The position numbers and the translations under genes were made by a program. From assembly GCA_028554795.2 (NCBI GenBank), contig CM068842.1, positions 52,321,574 through 52,385,573 of the forward strand: a stretch of 64,000 nucleotides of DNA, read 5' to 3'. A model generated the notes under the pieces. The model saw only the letters and a program-made list of their open reading frames with translations, was not told where the DNA came from and searched no databases. Positions 49,070 through 59,687 of the stretch are shown here, one piece after another (the first letter of the stretch is position 1; the number at the start of each line of letters is the position of its first letter). The DNA is from Sinohyriopsis cumingii. Its lineage: Eukaryota; Mollusca; Bivalvia; Unionida; Unionidae.

Positions 49070-49265
49070 TTGTACTTGCTTACAAGTTCATTCCAACTGC
49101 AAAATACGGAGTCAGGTCTGCTGTTGCATAATGTGCCAGTAGATCTGGGTCCATGCAGTTTTATTATGAATAATCTTTACAACAAACAACACAGACTCTG
49201 ATCTGCTTGTGCATTTTGCGACTGCAGATCAGAGTCTGTTGTTTGTAGTTGAAATCGACTTGTAC
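49070..49265. repeat. Palindromic repeat D with near-perfect hairpin
   Basis: The core arms are 49182-49206 (ACAAACAAC...GATCTGC) and 49224-49246. They are complementary over 23 bp with one extra base pair's worth of bulge and a 17-nt loop. Flanking text TTCCAACTGCAAAATAC and GTGCCAGTAGATCTGGGTCC recurs in the copies at 52490, 57640 and 61195. No terminal duplication or coding content. Probably a foldback/MITE-like element. Confidence 0.75.
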
Positions 49266-50019
49266 AGTACCTTTATAGTGCCAACATAATCCTGACATGT
49301 GGCTAATTTTAATCAGTTGATAAAATCTAGGAGAAAGCTAGACCAGTTGGAAAATCATACGGTGAAATAAAATAAAAAATGTCTTGTTTTGGTTGCACTG
49401 AAAAAAAATTGGATGGGTAGGTTGGTACCATTTTATTTTCCTTTTTGTTTTTGGTTTGGTCCATATGGCTTTAAATGAAGTATAAACAAGAAAATAAGCA
49501 TCCTGAATTTAACAGTGATCATATTCACATCCCATTGCTATTTTTTTCTCTCCTGAAATCCACCCACCCCCAAGAATATAGGGTCAGCATGAACAAAAAT
49601 TGGGTCAGTTGGGTAACCAGAACCACACACTTTTTATTTGGCCTAAGCTAAAACTAAAATTTCTTCGAAATTGAACGCACCTTTCTTCGTTTGGTTGGTA
49701 TCCTTGGGAACTTTGTATTTTGGACATGTGATCTTGGTTATGTGCATTGCCTTGTGATTAAACCAAACAATTATTGATCAAATACAGAGTAACTGCCAAC
49801 CATGCAACTTCATGGAAGACTAACTTGTGATGAATAAGTTACGGTGTGAAATTATGAAATGTTCTTAGTGTTATTTATCAGGAAAGAGATAGTGAACATG
49901 ATATTATTAAGATTGTGATATGACTTGGAGTTTATGCAAAATGGTAGATTTACTTACTGGAACAACATCTACCAGTCTGGACTTTTTAACTCCACTGTAT
50001 CATGGAGCAGGAGAGCTTA

Positions 50020-51090
50020 TGTTTGCTCTGTTGTCCGTTGTCCATCATTGATCTGTCCATCCATTTGCACAGGTTATTTACTATATTCCTACTTAAATAC
50101 GTGGAAGATTTCTATGAAACTTGACATACACATCCATCCTGTGGTCTAGTTTGTCCTAAATGATGTCACTCAGTCATCCAGTATCTTGAACATCTTGCAA
50201 CTACTACTACTGATTGGATGGTCATATCAACATGGGGTTTTTCTTGAAAGACTTGTGATGTCTGGTTGGTCCTTAATGAAAAAGATGGTATTCATGCATC
50301 CACTATAGCTGCCATCTTGAAATATTGTTATTGCAGATTGTTATATAACCTTGGAGCTTTTACTGAAAGACTTCTTGTGATGTCTGGTTGGTCCTTATTG
50401 AAAAAGATGGTGTTCATGCATCCACTATAGCTGCCATCTTGAAATATTGTTATTGCAGATTGTTATATAACCTTGGAGCTTTTACTGAAAGACTTCTTGT
50501 GATGTCTGGTTGGTCCTTATTGAAAAAGATGGTGTTCATGCATCCACTATAGCTGCCATCTTGAAATATTGTTATTGCAGATTGTTATATAACCTTGGAG
50601 CTTTTACTGAAAGATTTCTTGATGTCTGGTTGGTCCTTAATCAAGAGAGCACTGCTCCAGCATCCAATATGGCCGCCACAGTGGCCATATTGAAATCTTG
50701 TAACTACTTTTGGATGAGTTATAACATCAGTATGGGGTTTTCACTGAAAGACTTATTTTGATGTCTGGTTTGTTGTAAATGAAAATGATGTCATTGTGAC
50801 CTCAAATATGGCTATCCATAAAATCTTATAACTACTTTTCCTAGATGGTTACTCATATCATGTGCTGTCTAATAGGTCCTAAATGGAAATGGTATGCATC
50901 TGATATCCCATATGGCCATGCTGAAAACATTCTCTACTCCTCCTAAATGGATGGTTATATCAGCAAAGGGTTTTTACCGATTTCTAATGTTGCTTAGTCC
51001 TAAATGAAAATGGTGTCAATCACACATCCAATATGGCTGCCATGGTGGCCGACATCCAATATGCCCACCACAGCAGCTAATTTGAAACTC
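50020..51090 (+). repeat. Dispersed repeat E, long copy containing the 122-bp array
   Basis: A run of related modules carries GTCCTAAATG...AATGGTGTCAA, CATCCAATATGGCTGCCAT and CTTGAAA...AACTACT, with TGTCCATC...TTTGCACAGGTTATT at the left. The same wording in the same order occurs at 21975-22420 and in part at 38465-38700. The expanded 122-bp units lie in its middle. Confidence 0.7.
50255..50640 (+). repeat. 122-bp tandem array
   Basis: Copies start at 50255, 50377 and 50499 with an exact period of 122 bp. A partial fourth starts at about 50620 (2 bp shorter spacing). The unit includes GATGTCTGGTTGGTCCTTA, TGCATCCACTATAGCTGCCA and TATAACCTTGGAGCTTTTAC. Copies are nearly identical, implying recent expansion. 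An open frame at 50510-50761 is repeat translation. Confidence 0.92.
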
Positions 51091-51445
51091 TTTGTTGACA
51101 CTGAAGCTTATAAGGTGGTTTCAATCAGACATGATTTTTCTCCATTTTAAAGTGGATTTCTGCTTTTCTTCTGACCTGAATCAGATTTTTCTTGATATAG
51201 TCCATTTTTTATATCATCTCCGATCTGGGTTTTTTAAAAGCAGTCTGTCTGCTCCCATTCCACAACTTGTAAATTATTCGTTCCATATATTAGTTAGCAC
51301 ATGACTCTCATAAAGATTATTCTGATTGGTCAGATGTTTAAATACACCCATTGAATCTTCGTGTAATGGAAACTGATGGCAATGGAAAGAAGAAGCATGC
51401 TTGCAGAACATGGCGTCCTGAGTTGTTGAGAGATAACATGACATG

Positions 51446-51790
51446 AAAAGTTTAGATAAAGAATTAAAAAACATATGGGAATGGCTGGAACGAAAAGTTT
51501 ATGGAAATTTAGTTGGTCAGTTTATAAGAAAACTGAATGCTAGAGGACTGGCATTTTGTGACCTCTGCAAGAAAGATCTGAATTATGGTAATCACAGCTG
51601 AATTACGGTAATCACGGTTGGAACAGTATATACAAAAGAAGATGCATACATATAAAAATTGAAGCTCAGAAGGTATCTGGAAAAAGTGCAATTAATTACT
51701 ATAAGAAGAAAGCTTTCTTACAAGAAAGAACAGATGTAGCCCTCTGCATGTAGCCAATACAAGCACAAGCTTGAAGGGAAACAGGCTCTC
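51446..51790 (+). pseudogene. Zinc-finger-like pseudogene disrupted by a 20-bp duplication
   Basis: One frame reads SLDKELKNIWEWLERKVYGN then LVGQFIRKLNARGLAFCDLC and KKDLNYGNH before TGA. A tandem 20-bp duplication (51578-51597 and 51598-51617) then shifts the frame. From the second copy the text continues LNYGNHGWNSIY, then IKIEAQKVSGKSAINYYKKK up to a stop near 51750. CDLCKKDLxYGNHG followed by a later His resembles the C2-H2-like fingers of transposase-associated proteins common in marine invertebrate genomes. The ORF is certainly broken; the family is inferred. Confidence 0.5.
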
Positions 51791-52489
51791 ACTGAGAAGG
51801 GAAAGAAACGATTAAACATTGAGCCAAAAAGTATATGGCAAAAAAAGGAAGGCTAAAGAAATCTTTGCCAAAGCCACAAAAAGAGCTCGACTGGCATATC
51901 AACAGGTTGTGTCCATTGGCTAAAAAAACAAGTGAATGTATGGGATTATTTGTATATAGTCGATGTACTTTGGTCTTTCTTTTACAGATTTGTTATAAAA
52001 AGAGAAGTATAATATATTTGCTGCAAAACTTGACAAATTATTGTGACTTAATTATGATGTGAACACTGACATGCACATAAAATAACTTAAGCATCAATAG
52101 TATTGGAGAAAAAATTCATGTAACTATAAATATTGTGAAATTATTGAAGTCAAATTGAACATCTTTGGTAAGGTTATTAGTTTTTCAGATGGTTATTTTG
52201 GTTTATTTTATGATCATAAGTTGCACCAGGAGCAGTTTTTTATGAATGTAAAATGCGTTTTCGGCTGGCCCACTTTATCCCCAGATCAGGGGTGCTGCCC
52301 CTTGAGACCCTGTTGGGGGGAGGACTTCCAAACCCCCTAACATTATCGTGGATTTTTGTAAATGGAAGACCAAAATCATATCTGTTCAGTGCTCAGCAGT
52401 TAAAAGGAAGAATTGGCTTTATTTTCCATTCTTTTCACCTAGTAGAGCTGTCTCTTTGAAGAACTGCTGTTTCTACTATACATTTTATA

Positions 52490-52650
52490 CACACTTGTAC
52501 AGTCCAGCTTCAAGCTGCTCACAGATCTGCCATTGCATACTATGCTGGCAGATCTTGGTCTCTGTAGGAGTAATCAGTAAATCAAACAACAAAGACCCTG
52601 GTATGTTTGCAGTTGGTCTTGTAAGTATATACACTGATTTTATTAGCAGA
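52490..52650. repeat. Palindromic repeat D
   Basis: Contains AGATCTGCC...GGCAGATCT arms (52523-52531 and 52547-52555) and AATCAAACAACAAAGACCCT as in other copies, then GTTTGCAGTTGGTCTTGTAAG. Diverged on the right. Confidence 0.6.
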
Positions 52651-53231
52651 TGTAGAGATGCACGTACCACTTTTCAAACTTCTGTGCTGTGAAGGTCTAT
52701 GGAGTCAAGATTAAGGCTACAATATTTACAGATGTAAATGGCTTAGTTCAGTTTATTGCCTGTAAACATTAACAAAATCAGTAACCATGTAAACAAATGT
52801 GCACATGGTATTGGCAGATGCTCATATTGGGGTAATATGTCTTAGCAACAGTATCCATTTTTCCATCAGTACAAATATATAACAGTATGAAACAATATTA
52901 TGAAGATAAGTACGTTTTAGTGACAGAAACTGTATCTGCAACAAATGTCATAGTAAGAGTTAAAAAGATTTACAATTAATGAAATGAATACAAGTCAAGA
53001 GAGGTGCTACAAAAAGTTGACCTGCTTTCAAACTCAAGACATTACATTAATTGTTTGAATTTATCTCCAATTCGGTCATGACATTTTTTGAGTTTATTAT
53101 TGCCATGAAATTGGAATTAATTCTGTGACCTACCGTGTTTGTCACAGCGATCTACTTTTCATGGTTTAATGACTACAAGATGAGATGAAACATTCTGTGA
53201 AATCCTTGTGTTTTTCTTTTGTCCTGTTCAG

Positions 53232-53316
53232 GTGGAATGCAAGAAAGCACAGCCAAAAGAAGTGATGCTACCAACCACTCTAGCTCGGGGACGTGGATTG
53301 CAACGAGGTGCATTTG
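53232..53316 (+). CDS. Msi: Musashi-family protein, exon with end of RRM2 and start of linker
   Basis: This 85-nt exon encodes VECKKAQPKEVM, the last beta strand and C-terminal edge of Musashi RRM2. It is followed by a linker of about 16 residues rich in Arg and Gly (LARGRGLQRGAF). The first codon follows directly on the Met ending the exon at 42447, so the protein reads ...NKKM-VECKK without a break. The acceptor is very good (a long T/C tract ending TTCAG at 53231). The donor is GTAGGC at 53317, weaker than consensus, leaving one G (phase 1). The RG-rich linker matches invertebrate Musashi/Rbp6, where the core RRM pair gives way to a variable low-complexity tail. Reading on past the donor gives an open but unrelated tail (RPIDVV...) that I take as intron. 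The intron before it is 10,784 bp. Confidence 0.95.
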
Positions 53317-54688
53317 GTAGGCCAATTGATGTAGTTTTAGGGGTTGTAGAGTATGTAACCTTATGGAAAGTAGCTGTTTCTATTTATTACTCCATTGCGC
53401 TTGACCTTTTGCCATGTTTATGTGGTAAAATTTGCATGTTGCCAGACCAATGATGTCGTAACTAGAAATGTTTGTATAGATTGATTTCGTCCTCATCATG
53501 TATTGCTCCACATGTTGAACAGAATGTGAATTTATCCCTTTGTTTATTAGCGTAGGAGATTGGTAGTGCCCACCATTATTGTATATTCTTTGGTGACATG
53601 GTATAGATAATCTTCTTAAAGTTGCATGATTGTTTTTTTTTCTGCCAGGTCAGTCAAATTTTACCCTGCTTAAGGTGGCAGCCGTTAATATAAATATACA
53701 ATGCACTCTAGATCAGTACAAAAAATTATGTATCATGTCTATTACTATGTATTATCTGTATTATCAAGATACAATGTTGGTGGGCACTAATCTTTGCTTA
53801 GAGCTCAAAGCTTTGGACAAACGGCAAGAGGTCATGCAAAGGAGGCAACTCTATAGTGGTTTTAATTATCATTCTGGAGCCATGTAGAATTTTGTGCTGT
53901 CACCCTGCTTTTCAGACTTCACTGCTAAAAAAAAAAAGTTATTAAATAAGTATTATTCACAAATTTGAATTTTTGCAGTTTAAATATTGTCTTTTTAAAG
54001 TCTGTATTGTTTTAGTTTTATATGTCTTTTGGACACTGATGTAGACAGTAGTTATATATTTTTTTAAAAAAAACAACGTGACTGCACATTGTTATGAAGA
54101 CACTCCCAGCATTTATTATTGCACCATGTTTCAAATTGTGAAATTTTTATTTTGTTTGGAAAATGTTCTTTGAGAATTAGCTGTAAGTTTTTTATTTTAT
54201 TTTTTAGTAACATACAATTGCATAAATATTGCTTACTGGTGGAAAAAATTCAAGAAGCAATTTTGACACCTTTAGACACTTTTATGGCAAGATACTTGTT
54301 GATGGCATTTGTAATTGTCTGATTTGACCTCCATTTAACTTTGATGTTGAAATGCTTAAAAGCTTCCCTTTAGATTTATATTTATAATTATAGATTTTCT
54401 ATAAACTGTTCTTTAAAAAGAAACATGAAATAATGTTTGATGTTCAGAATAATGCACCTTCTGATATAAAATCCATGTAGACATATATGTTAATGTCTAT
54501 ATTATAATCTTGTCCATTACATTTAGATCTGATTTGACCTTGGGCTATGCTGGTTTGACCTTGAGCCATGTTGGTTGACCTTGCTAGCTCTGTGGTTGCT
54601 GTTATGGCTGTGAGTGTCTTCATCCCATGAGTGTGCTTTTTTCTGCTGCCACTAAAACTTGTTTCCCTTTTTTCTAATCCTTTCGTAG

Positions 54689-54748
54689 TGACGGAGGACG
54701 GAGAGCTTGTCTGGGATTTACCCAGTGATTACGTTCTGCCAGAGCTCT
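54689..54748 (+). CDS. Msi: Musashi-family protein, probable 60-nt cassette exon in linker
   Basis: This short stretch is bounded by a strong acceptor (long pyrimidine tract ending TTTCGTAG at 54688) and a consensus GTAAGT donor at 54749. Spliced after the G at 53316 it starts g|tg (Val) and reads TEDGELVWDLPSDYVLPEL. Its final T joins the next exon as t|gc (Cys). Both ends are phase 1 and the length is a multiple of three. If it is skipped, 53316 joins 59607 as g|gc (Gly) in the same frame. It would therefore add 20 residues, including an acidic and aromatic GELVWDLPSDY patch, just after RRM2. I recall some insect Rbp6 proteins carrying a YGELV-like peptide at this position, which supports a real exon. 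Inclusion could instead be constitutive; RNA is needed to tell. Confidence 0.8.
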
Positions 54749-56589
54749 GTAAGTTGCACTTCAGCTATCCCACAATCCTTTGTACTAACACAAATGGTTG
54801 CCATTTTAATCAGAATTTCAGAATCGGTGTGTCAGAGGTGATACTCGTAAAGAAACATGTCTTTCTGATCTTCTCCCTTTGATATTTCATTACTTAAGAC
54901 TGCGTCCTTGCAATTAAGAACAATTACAAAGAAAACAAGATGTAAGGAACATATCAAATCACTAAAGTTAGTGAAATCCCTAATTCCATTTTTGAGTCTG
55001 TTCACTGTTGGGACTCTGTTCAAATGGGTAAGGCTGAACAACAGTGTATAAAATGTGTTAAATCGAATGACTACTGATTACTCTGTGGATGAAAGAAAAC
55101 ATTCACATAATAAAATAAGAATAATTCATTTTGTACCCAAATTTCTATGTAACTTTTGCATAGATGCTGTTAGGATCCTATACAAAGTTAAACAGAATTT
55201 TCTGAAAAAAATTGCAGCCTTTTTGTTGAAACTTTCATGTGTTTTGAAAGAGTTTGCTTCCAAAAGGTTTTAGTGGCATTATTATTCTGCTACAATTTTC
55301 AGCCTTTGTATTCACCATCCCTCCTTGCAGCCCCACTTAAGACCTCTAATTAGTGCATTTAATTCTGTATAAAAGGACAGGTGTTAATTTTTCCAATAGG
55401 TAGTGTTTAAATAAGTTGACATACAAAAATAATGTTCAACTTAATTTAATTCATTTGTCATAATTTATAGTGATACCAACTAGCAACAATCTTTGCAAGA
55501 ATAAATCTTTGGTATTTAGTAATAAAATCAGTTGAACACTTGTCTTCATTTGACACCAATGTCTGAATATGTTATGCAACTGATAGTGGCTCATGGTATA
55601 TTAATAAGGGTTTGAAAATACACTTGCCCAGGATACAAGGGCAAGTGAAAATTTACAATCATCCCTGCAGTCTTGTGATGTCTTTTCATGGCTGACCAAT
55701 GTTTCTCTTTATTGAATAGGGTATTATTTTGAGATTATCGCCAGCTTTGTTGATACTGTCTGTGGGAATTTTTTGTTCTCCATTTAATTTGTTTTCATTG
55801 ACCAATGGCTAATAAATGCTTGCTAGATAGAGGGCAAAGTGGTCACATTTTGCAGTTACAACTGGTTTTAGAAGTGTCATATAACAAGTTCTAGAGAACA
55901 ACTTTCTACATGATCAAGGTTAAGTCTTCAACATTGTCAGCTTTTGTATTTCAATAATAGTTGGTTGAATAAGAGAATATTTTGAACAACTAAAATCTGT
56001 AGTACTTTCAATACGATTTTTCAGCCCTTTTATATGTTATTGAACTTGGTCATAAAATTCATATCAGGATTCAAAATTCACTATAGCACTTTCACCTACC
56101 TGTTGTTAGTACCAAATTGTACCTCACTTTGCATTGCAGACAGGTTTAAACCTATAATGTTTTTCAAATATTTCAATCATAAAGTTGCCAGTAACAATTT
56201 ATATGGTACAGCAGTTTCCATGACGAAACAGGATTAGAACCTGATTACCGATTTTTCTTGGAAACCATTACAAACAATAAATCTGATGGCTGTTTTTAAA
56301 ATTCAATATAGAAATAGGTAAGGTCACACAATTCATTCATTATTATATCTCCAAATAAAACATTTTTGTGAAATAGAATCACAGACGATATAGAAATCAG
56401 TAATATTAGCATATGTTGTAAAAAAGAAAATAGCAAGTGGTCCCACCTCAGAGTGCCACCTGGTGGTCCAGCTATAGAAAATCATGTTAGCTGCAGAGAA
56501 GCATATTAACTTAAAATTTCGTTTCTTCAGGTTATACACAGGAAGGTTACAATATGGTAGTTTGCATGTAAAACGTTCGCTCTGCAATT

Positions 56590-56690
56590 GAAAGCAAATG
56601 TAAACAACATAGACCAAGAGCTACCAATCTGTAATGTCGAGGTAGATCAGGCTCTATGTTGTTTTGTAATGCTGATTACTTCTAACACAT
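56590..56690. repeat. Palindromic repeat D
   Basis: Arms AACAACATAGACC...CTACC (56603-56625) and 56641-56663 pair with about three mismatches around a 15-nt loop. Confidence 0.6.
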
Positions 56691-57639
56691 TGCATAGGCT
56701 TGGGCATTGTGTAATCTCTGTGCAGTTGGACTTGACTTGTGAGTGAGCATATAGTGTGGGATTGTTCAAATTTAGTGATAAATTTGGATTTTGTCTTTTT
56801 TGTGCACTACCTGGTTAATTTAAGATGTGAATTTCATATTTTATGGGATTTATGAATTAATGAAGCTTTCAAATTGACTACACTCTGCATGAAAGGATGT
56901 TGTGAGATGAAAGACATTCATGCATAGTGTGTAATCAATTTTCAAAAACCAAAACAAAATGTTTAGGTTAGCAGTGCTTTGAATTTAACATACATACATA
57001 CATACATGTACACTTATTTAATTTTTGTTTATTTTCATTTAAACTTGAATCCGGAATGGTTTCACTGGCCATGGCAAGATTTTCTTTAATTTGCTGCGTT
57101 ACTTGTGTATATGATTGATATATTAACGTGAATTGAGCTAAACACTTTTCTTTCATATAATTTGCCTCCATTGTTTGGTTTGAATGCCCATTTCCAATTC
57201 ATATCTATTTATTGTGGGCTGTAGCAGAGTACACCAATTTTGTTATCACTCTCCAAATCAATTTTTCTCTCAGATTTACCAATTTGGTTGCTATGGAAAC
57301 CACTCTCGTTAGATCTTTCCTTGAAAACAAGAAAACCGACTAGGGAGAGGCCACAGAAATGTGTGCATACATATGTGCTCTTAAAGCTTGATTAATTGGA
57401 GTACATTCCTAAGCTCAGTTAAAGTTGGCTGATGGATTTAGGAAAATATATATTACAGCATAAATATCTCCTATTTATTTGACAGATAAGAAAGTTTCCA
57501 GAACTGTGAAGTGATGGAATTTAAATAAATTATTTTCCATTTTGCAAGGAAAACAGAAAATAACTTTTAAAGCATAAAATTTCTAAAACCAAAACAAACC
57601 TTTAAGAAAAAGATACCATTTCTACCTGCTTATTAGATC

Positions 57640-57815
57640 AGTCCTATTCAGAGCTGCACTGGCATAATATGACAGCCAATCTGGACTTGTGCACTTTGTT
57701 AGGAATAATCAATAGAACAAACAACATAGATTCTGATCCGCCAGTGTTGTAATGGTAACTCAGGGTCTGTGTTATTTGCAGTTGGAACAGATTTATTAGC
57801 AAGTACATATGGCAC
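57640..57815. repeat. Palindromic repeat D
   Basis: ACAAACAACATAGATTCTGA (57717-57736) faces CTCAGGGTCTGTGTTATTTG near 57759-57779. Followed by CAGTTGGAACAGATTTATTA, matching the complement of the outer part of the 49070 copy. The - strand open frame at 57699-58022 overlaps it and is not coding. Confidence 0.65.
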
Positions 57816-58289
57816 TATATTGTGATAGCTAGAACCAGAGCATTTAAAGCATTTGCTTTTAATAAGTTTGTACATTTTACATTTCTGTTTTAAAAAAGTG
57901 TACTTTTCCTCATAAAGAATAAATAAGTGTGTGGTTGGAATTTGGAAAGCTTGGTTTTTCTCATTTGCTAAGTTCTTGTCAATAAAGATGAAATTGAATA
58001 TTCTGTATTTCGCTCTTGACAAGGTCAGCGATCCAGCTTTATAAATTCATCAAGAAGTAGGTGTTTGGCTTATCAGACAAGGTATCATTTTGGTAAATAT
58101 TTAGCAAAATTTTGTACAACAAGAGGTGGGTTTATCGACAGGTATTGAGTTTTCATTCAATAAAATATGGTAACAATATATGGTATTGTTAGCTACATAT
58201 GCCAAGGGTCAATTTGGAATGAAATTGGATCTGAGATCCTTGTTTAGTGAACATTTTCTGCCATACCATTTATGTCGAACAGTGCATGT

Positions 58290-58460
58290 CCATGTATGGT
58301 GTACATCCAGCTGTGTCCAGCATGGGTTCAGATTCGCCAAAGCATAATGACATGGTCAGTCAGGGTCTGCATTGTTAAATCATAACGGTATACCAAATGT
58401 GCTGGATCATTATGTGATGGCAGATCTTGGTCTTTGATGCATTTAGTTGGGTTGGCCAGT
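58290..58460. repeat. Palindromic repeat D, degraded
   Basis: Keywords ATTCGCCAAAGCATAATGAC, GTCAGGGTCTGCATTGTTAA and GATGGCAGATCTTGGTCTTT match other copies, but arms are scrambled. Confidence 0.4.
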
Positions 58461-59606
58461 GTTACTCATGGACAACATCTCAGTGTTCTTCTTATACTGT
58501 AGCTGAGTACTTTTACAACACTGACACTTTCCATTACAACACTGACACTTTCCATTACATCTTTGCATGGACTGTGCTTGTAGTTTTGAATATGCTTCAG
58601 AATATAAAGAGAAGGCTGACAAGTGTTATTAAAAAGCATCCAAACATTAATTCATCGAAACATTTCTAATTTTGGTTCTTTCTTTTCATATTGTGTGAAG
58701 TCCATGTCAAGAATATCATCATTTCCTTGAAATGCTTAAAGATTCATCCTTCACTTTTTCTTCATATAACAGTTGCTGCAATTTGCAGGCATTTTACATT
58801 AAGAATTCATTTTTCTTCTCTGACTCTGAAAGCAAAAAATGTGCAGCAGAATTGTTGTAACATACAAACAAGGGGGGAAAAAACAGCAACTATCTCATTG
58901 GGACATAAGAATTGACTAATTTATAATGTTTATAATCATTAATAATGGTAAATTGTGTCCATTTAGTAAAGGAAACTGTTCTGTTTATTCCACACTAATA
59001 AATTGGGTCTTCTTAAGATAATGATGCTGCTGATTGTTTCTAAAATGGAAGTAGCTGTCTTGGGCTTGAATTGAAACAGTATTTGAATTTGAGAGTATCA
59101 AATTTAGAGAAGAAAAAATTAAATATTTCACATTCCAAATATTCCTTATGTAACCATCTTTTACAGTGTGTAATGTGCCAGAGTTATAATCTGGATAAAA
59201 CATTTTGTGCCCAATATTAGATGCATAGTTTGTTGGTGGATTTAGTGAAAACAAACATTTTTTTCAGATCTAGCGAAAATGAACAAGATAATATTTTGCA
59301 AAGTCTGGACTATTTCTTTGTAACAATATGTTGGTATATTTTGGGAAATTAAAAGCAACTATACTGATATTCAAATGCTGTGGTTGAAATTTCATATATT
59401 ACACTAAATTGAACATCACCAGTAGTTTAACAACATTCATGCAAAAACATCTGCCGTGATGGTATCAGTGTTTTGATGTCCTTATTTTATCCAATTCCCT
59501 TGACATGAAACCATTACATCTGAAATTTTGCATGCATTACGTACATTTCAAAATTGTTTTACAAAATATTACAATGTTACTAAATATTTCCACTTTTACC
59601 CTTCAG

Positions 59607-59687
59607 GCATTCTTCCAACAGGGATTCCGGCATATGCTTATGGCCGTGGTCTGCCAGCGTTTGCGCCAGCTGGTTACTACTATCCAG
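59607..59687 (+). CDS. Msi: Musashi-family protein, exon with YGRG/Pro-rich linker
   Basis: This 81-nt exon encodes ILPTGIPA followed by YAYGRGLPAFAPAGYYYPG. It aligns by eye with the [20 protein letters not shown] segment of vertebrate Musashi proteins, which lies in the low-complexity region C-terminal to the two RRMs. The acceptor is a pyrimidine tract ending CCTTCAG at 59606. The donor is GTATGG at 59688, which splits the last Gly codon. Entry and exit are both phase 1, so this exon fits after either 53316 or 54748. Readthrough past the donor would add MELLDLGHWYPF and stop at about 59728, a possible alternative C-terminus but with no clear poly(A) signal next to it. The next expected exon (Ala/Pro-rich tail) was not found before 64000. 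Confidence 0.92.

Larger units (their letters stand above)
42365..59687 (+). other. Msi: Visible span of Musashi gene (four exons, three introns)
   Basis: The exons at 42365-42447, 53232-53316, 54689-54748 and 59607-59687 form one + strand transcript segment. Introns are 10,784, 1,372 and 4,858 bp, or 6,290 bp when the 60-nt exon is skipped. All start with GT and end with AG, and reading phase is preserved throughout. Start codon, RRM1, the first half of RRM2, stop codon and UTRs lie outside the window or were missed. Large introns are normal for Musashi genes. The introns are filled with repeats described separately. Confidence 0.9.

Noticed and set aside
48793..49131. 112-codon + strand frame
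   Set aside because: Cys/Phe/Ile-rich with no motif, its end lies in palindromic repeat D, and it sits inside a Musashi intron.
53317..53453. Longer coding exon extending past 53316
   Set aside because: The tail RPIDVVLGVVEY... is unlike any Musashi linker, and the phase-1 GT at 53317 joins both candidate next exons in frame.
54749..54882. Extension of the 60-nt exon to a stop at 54882
   Set aside because: A consensus GTAAGT begins at 54749, and the downstream peptide has no Musashi likeness, though an alternative end cannot be excluded.
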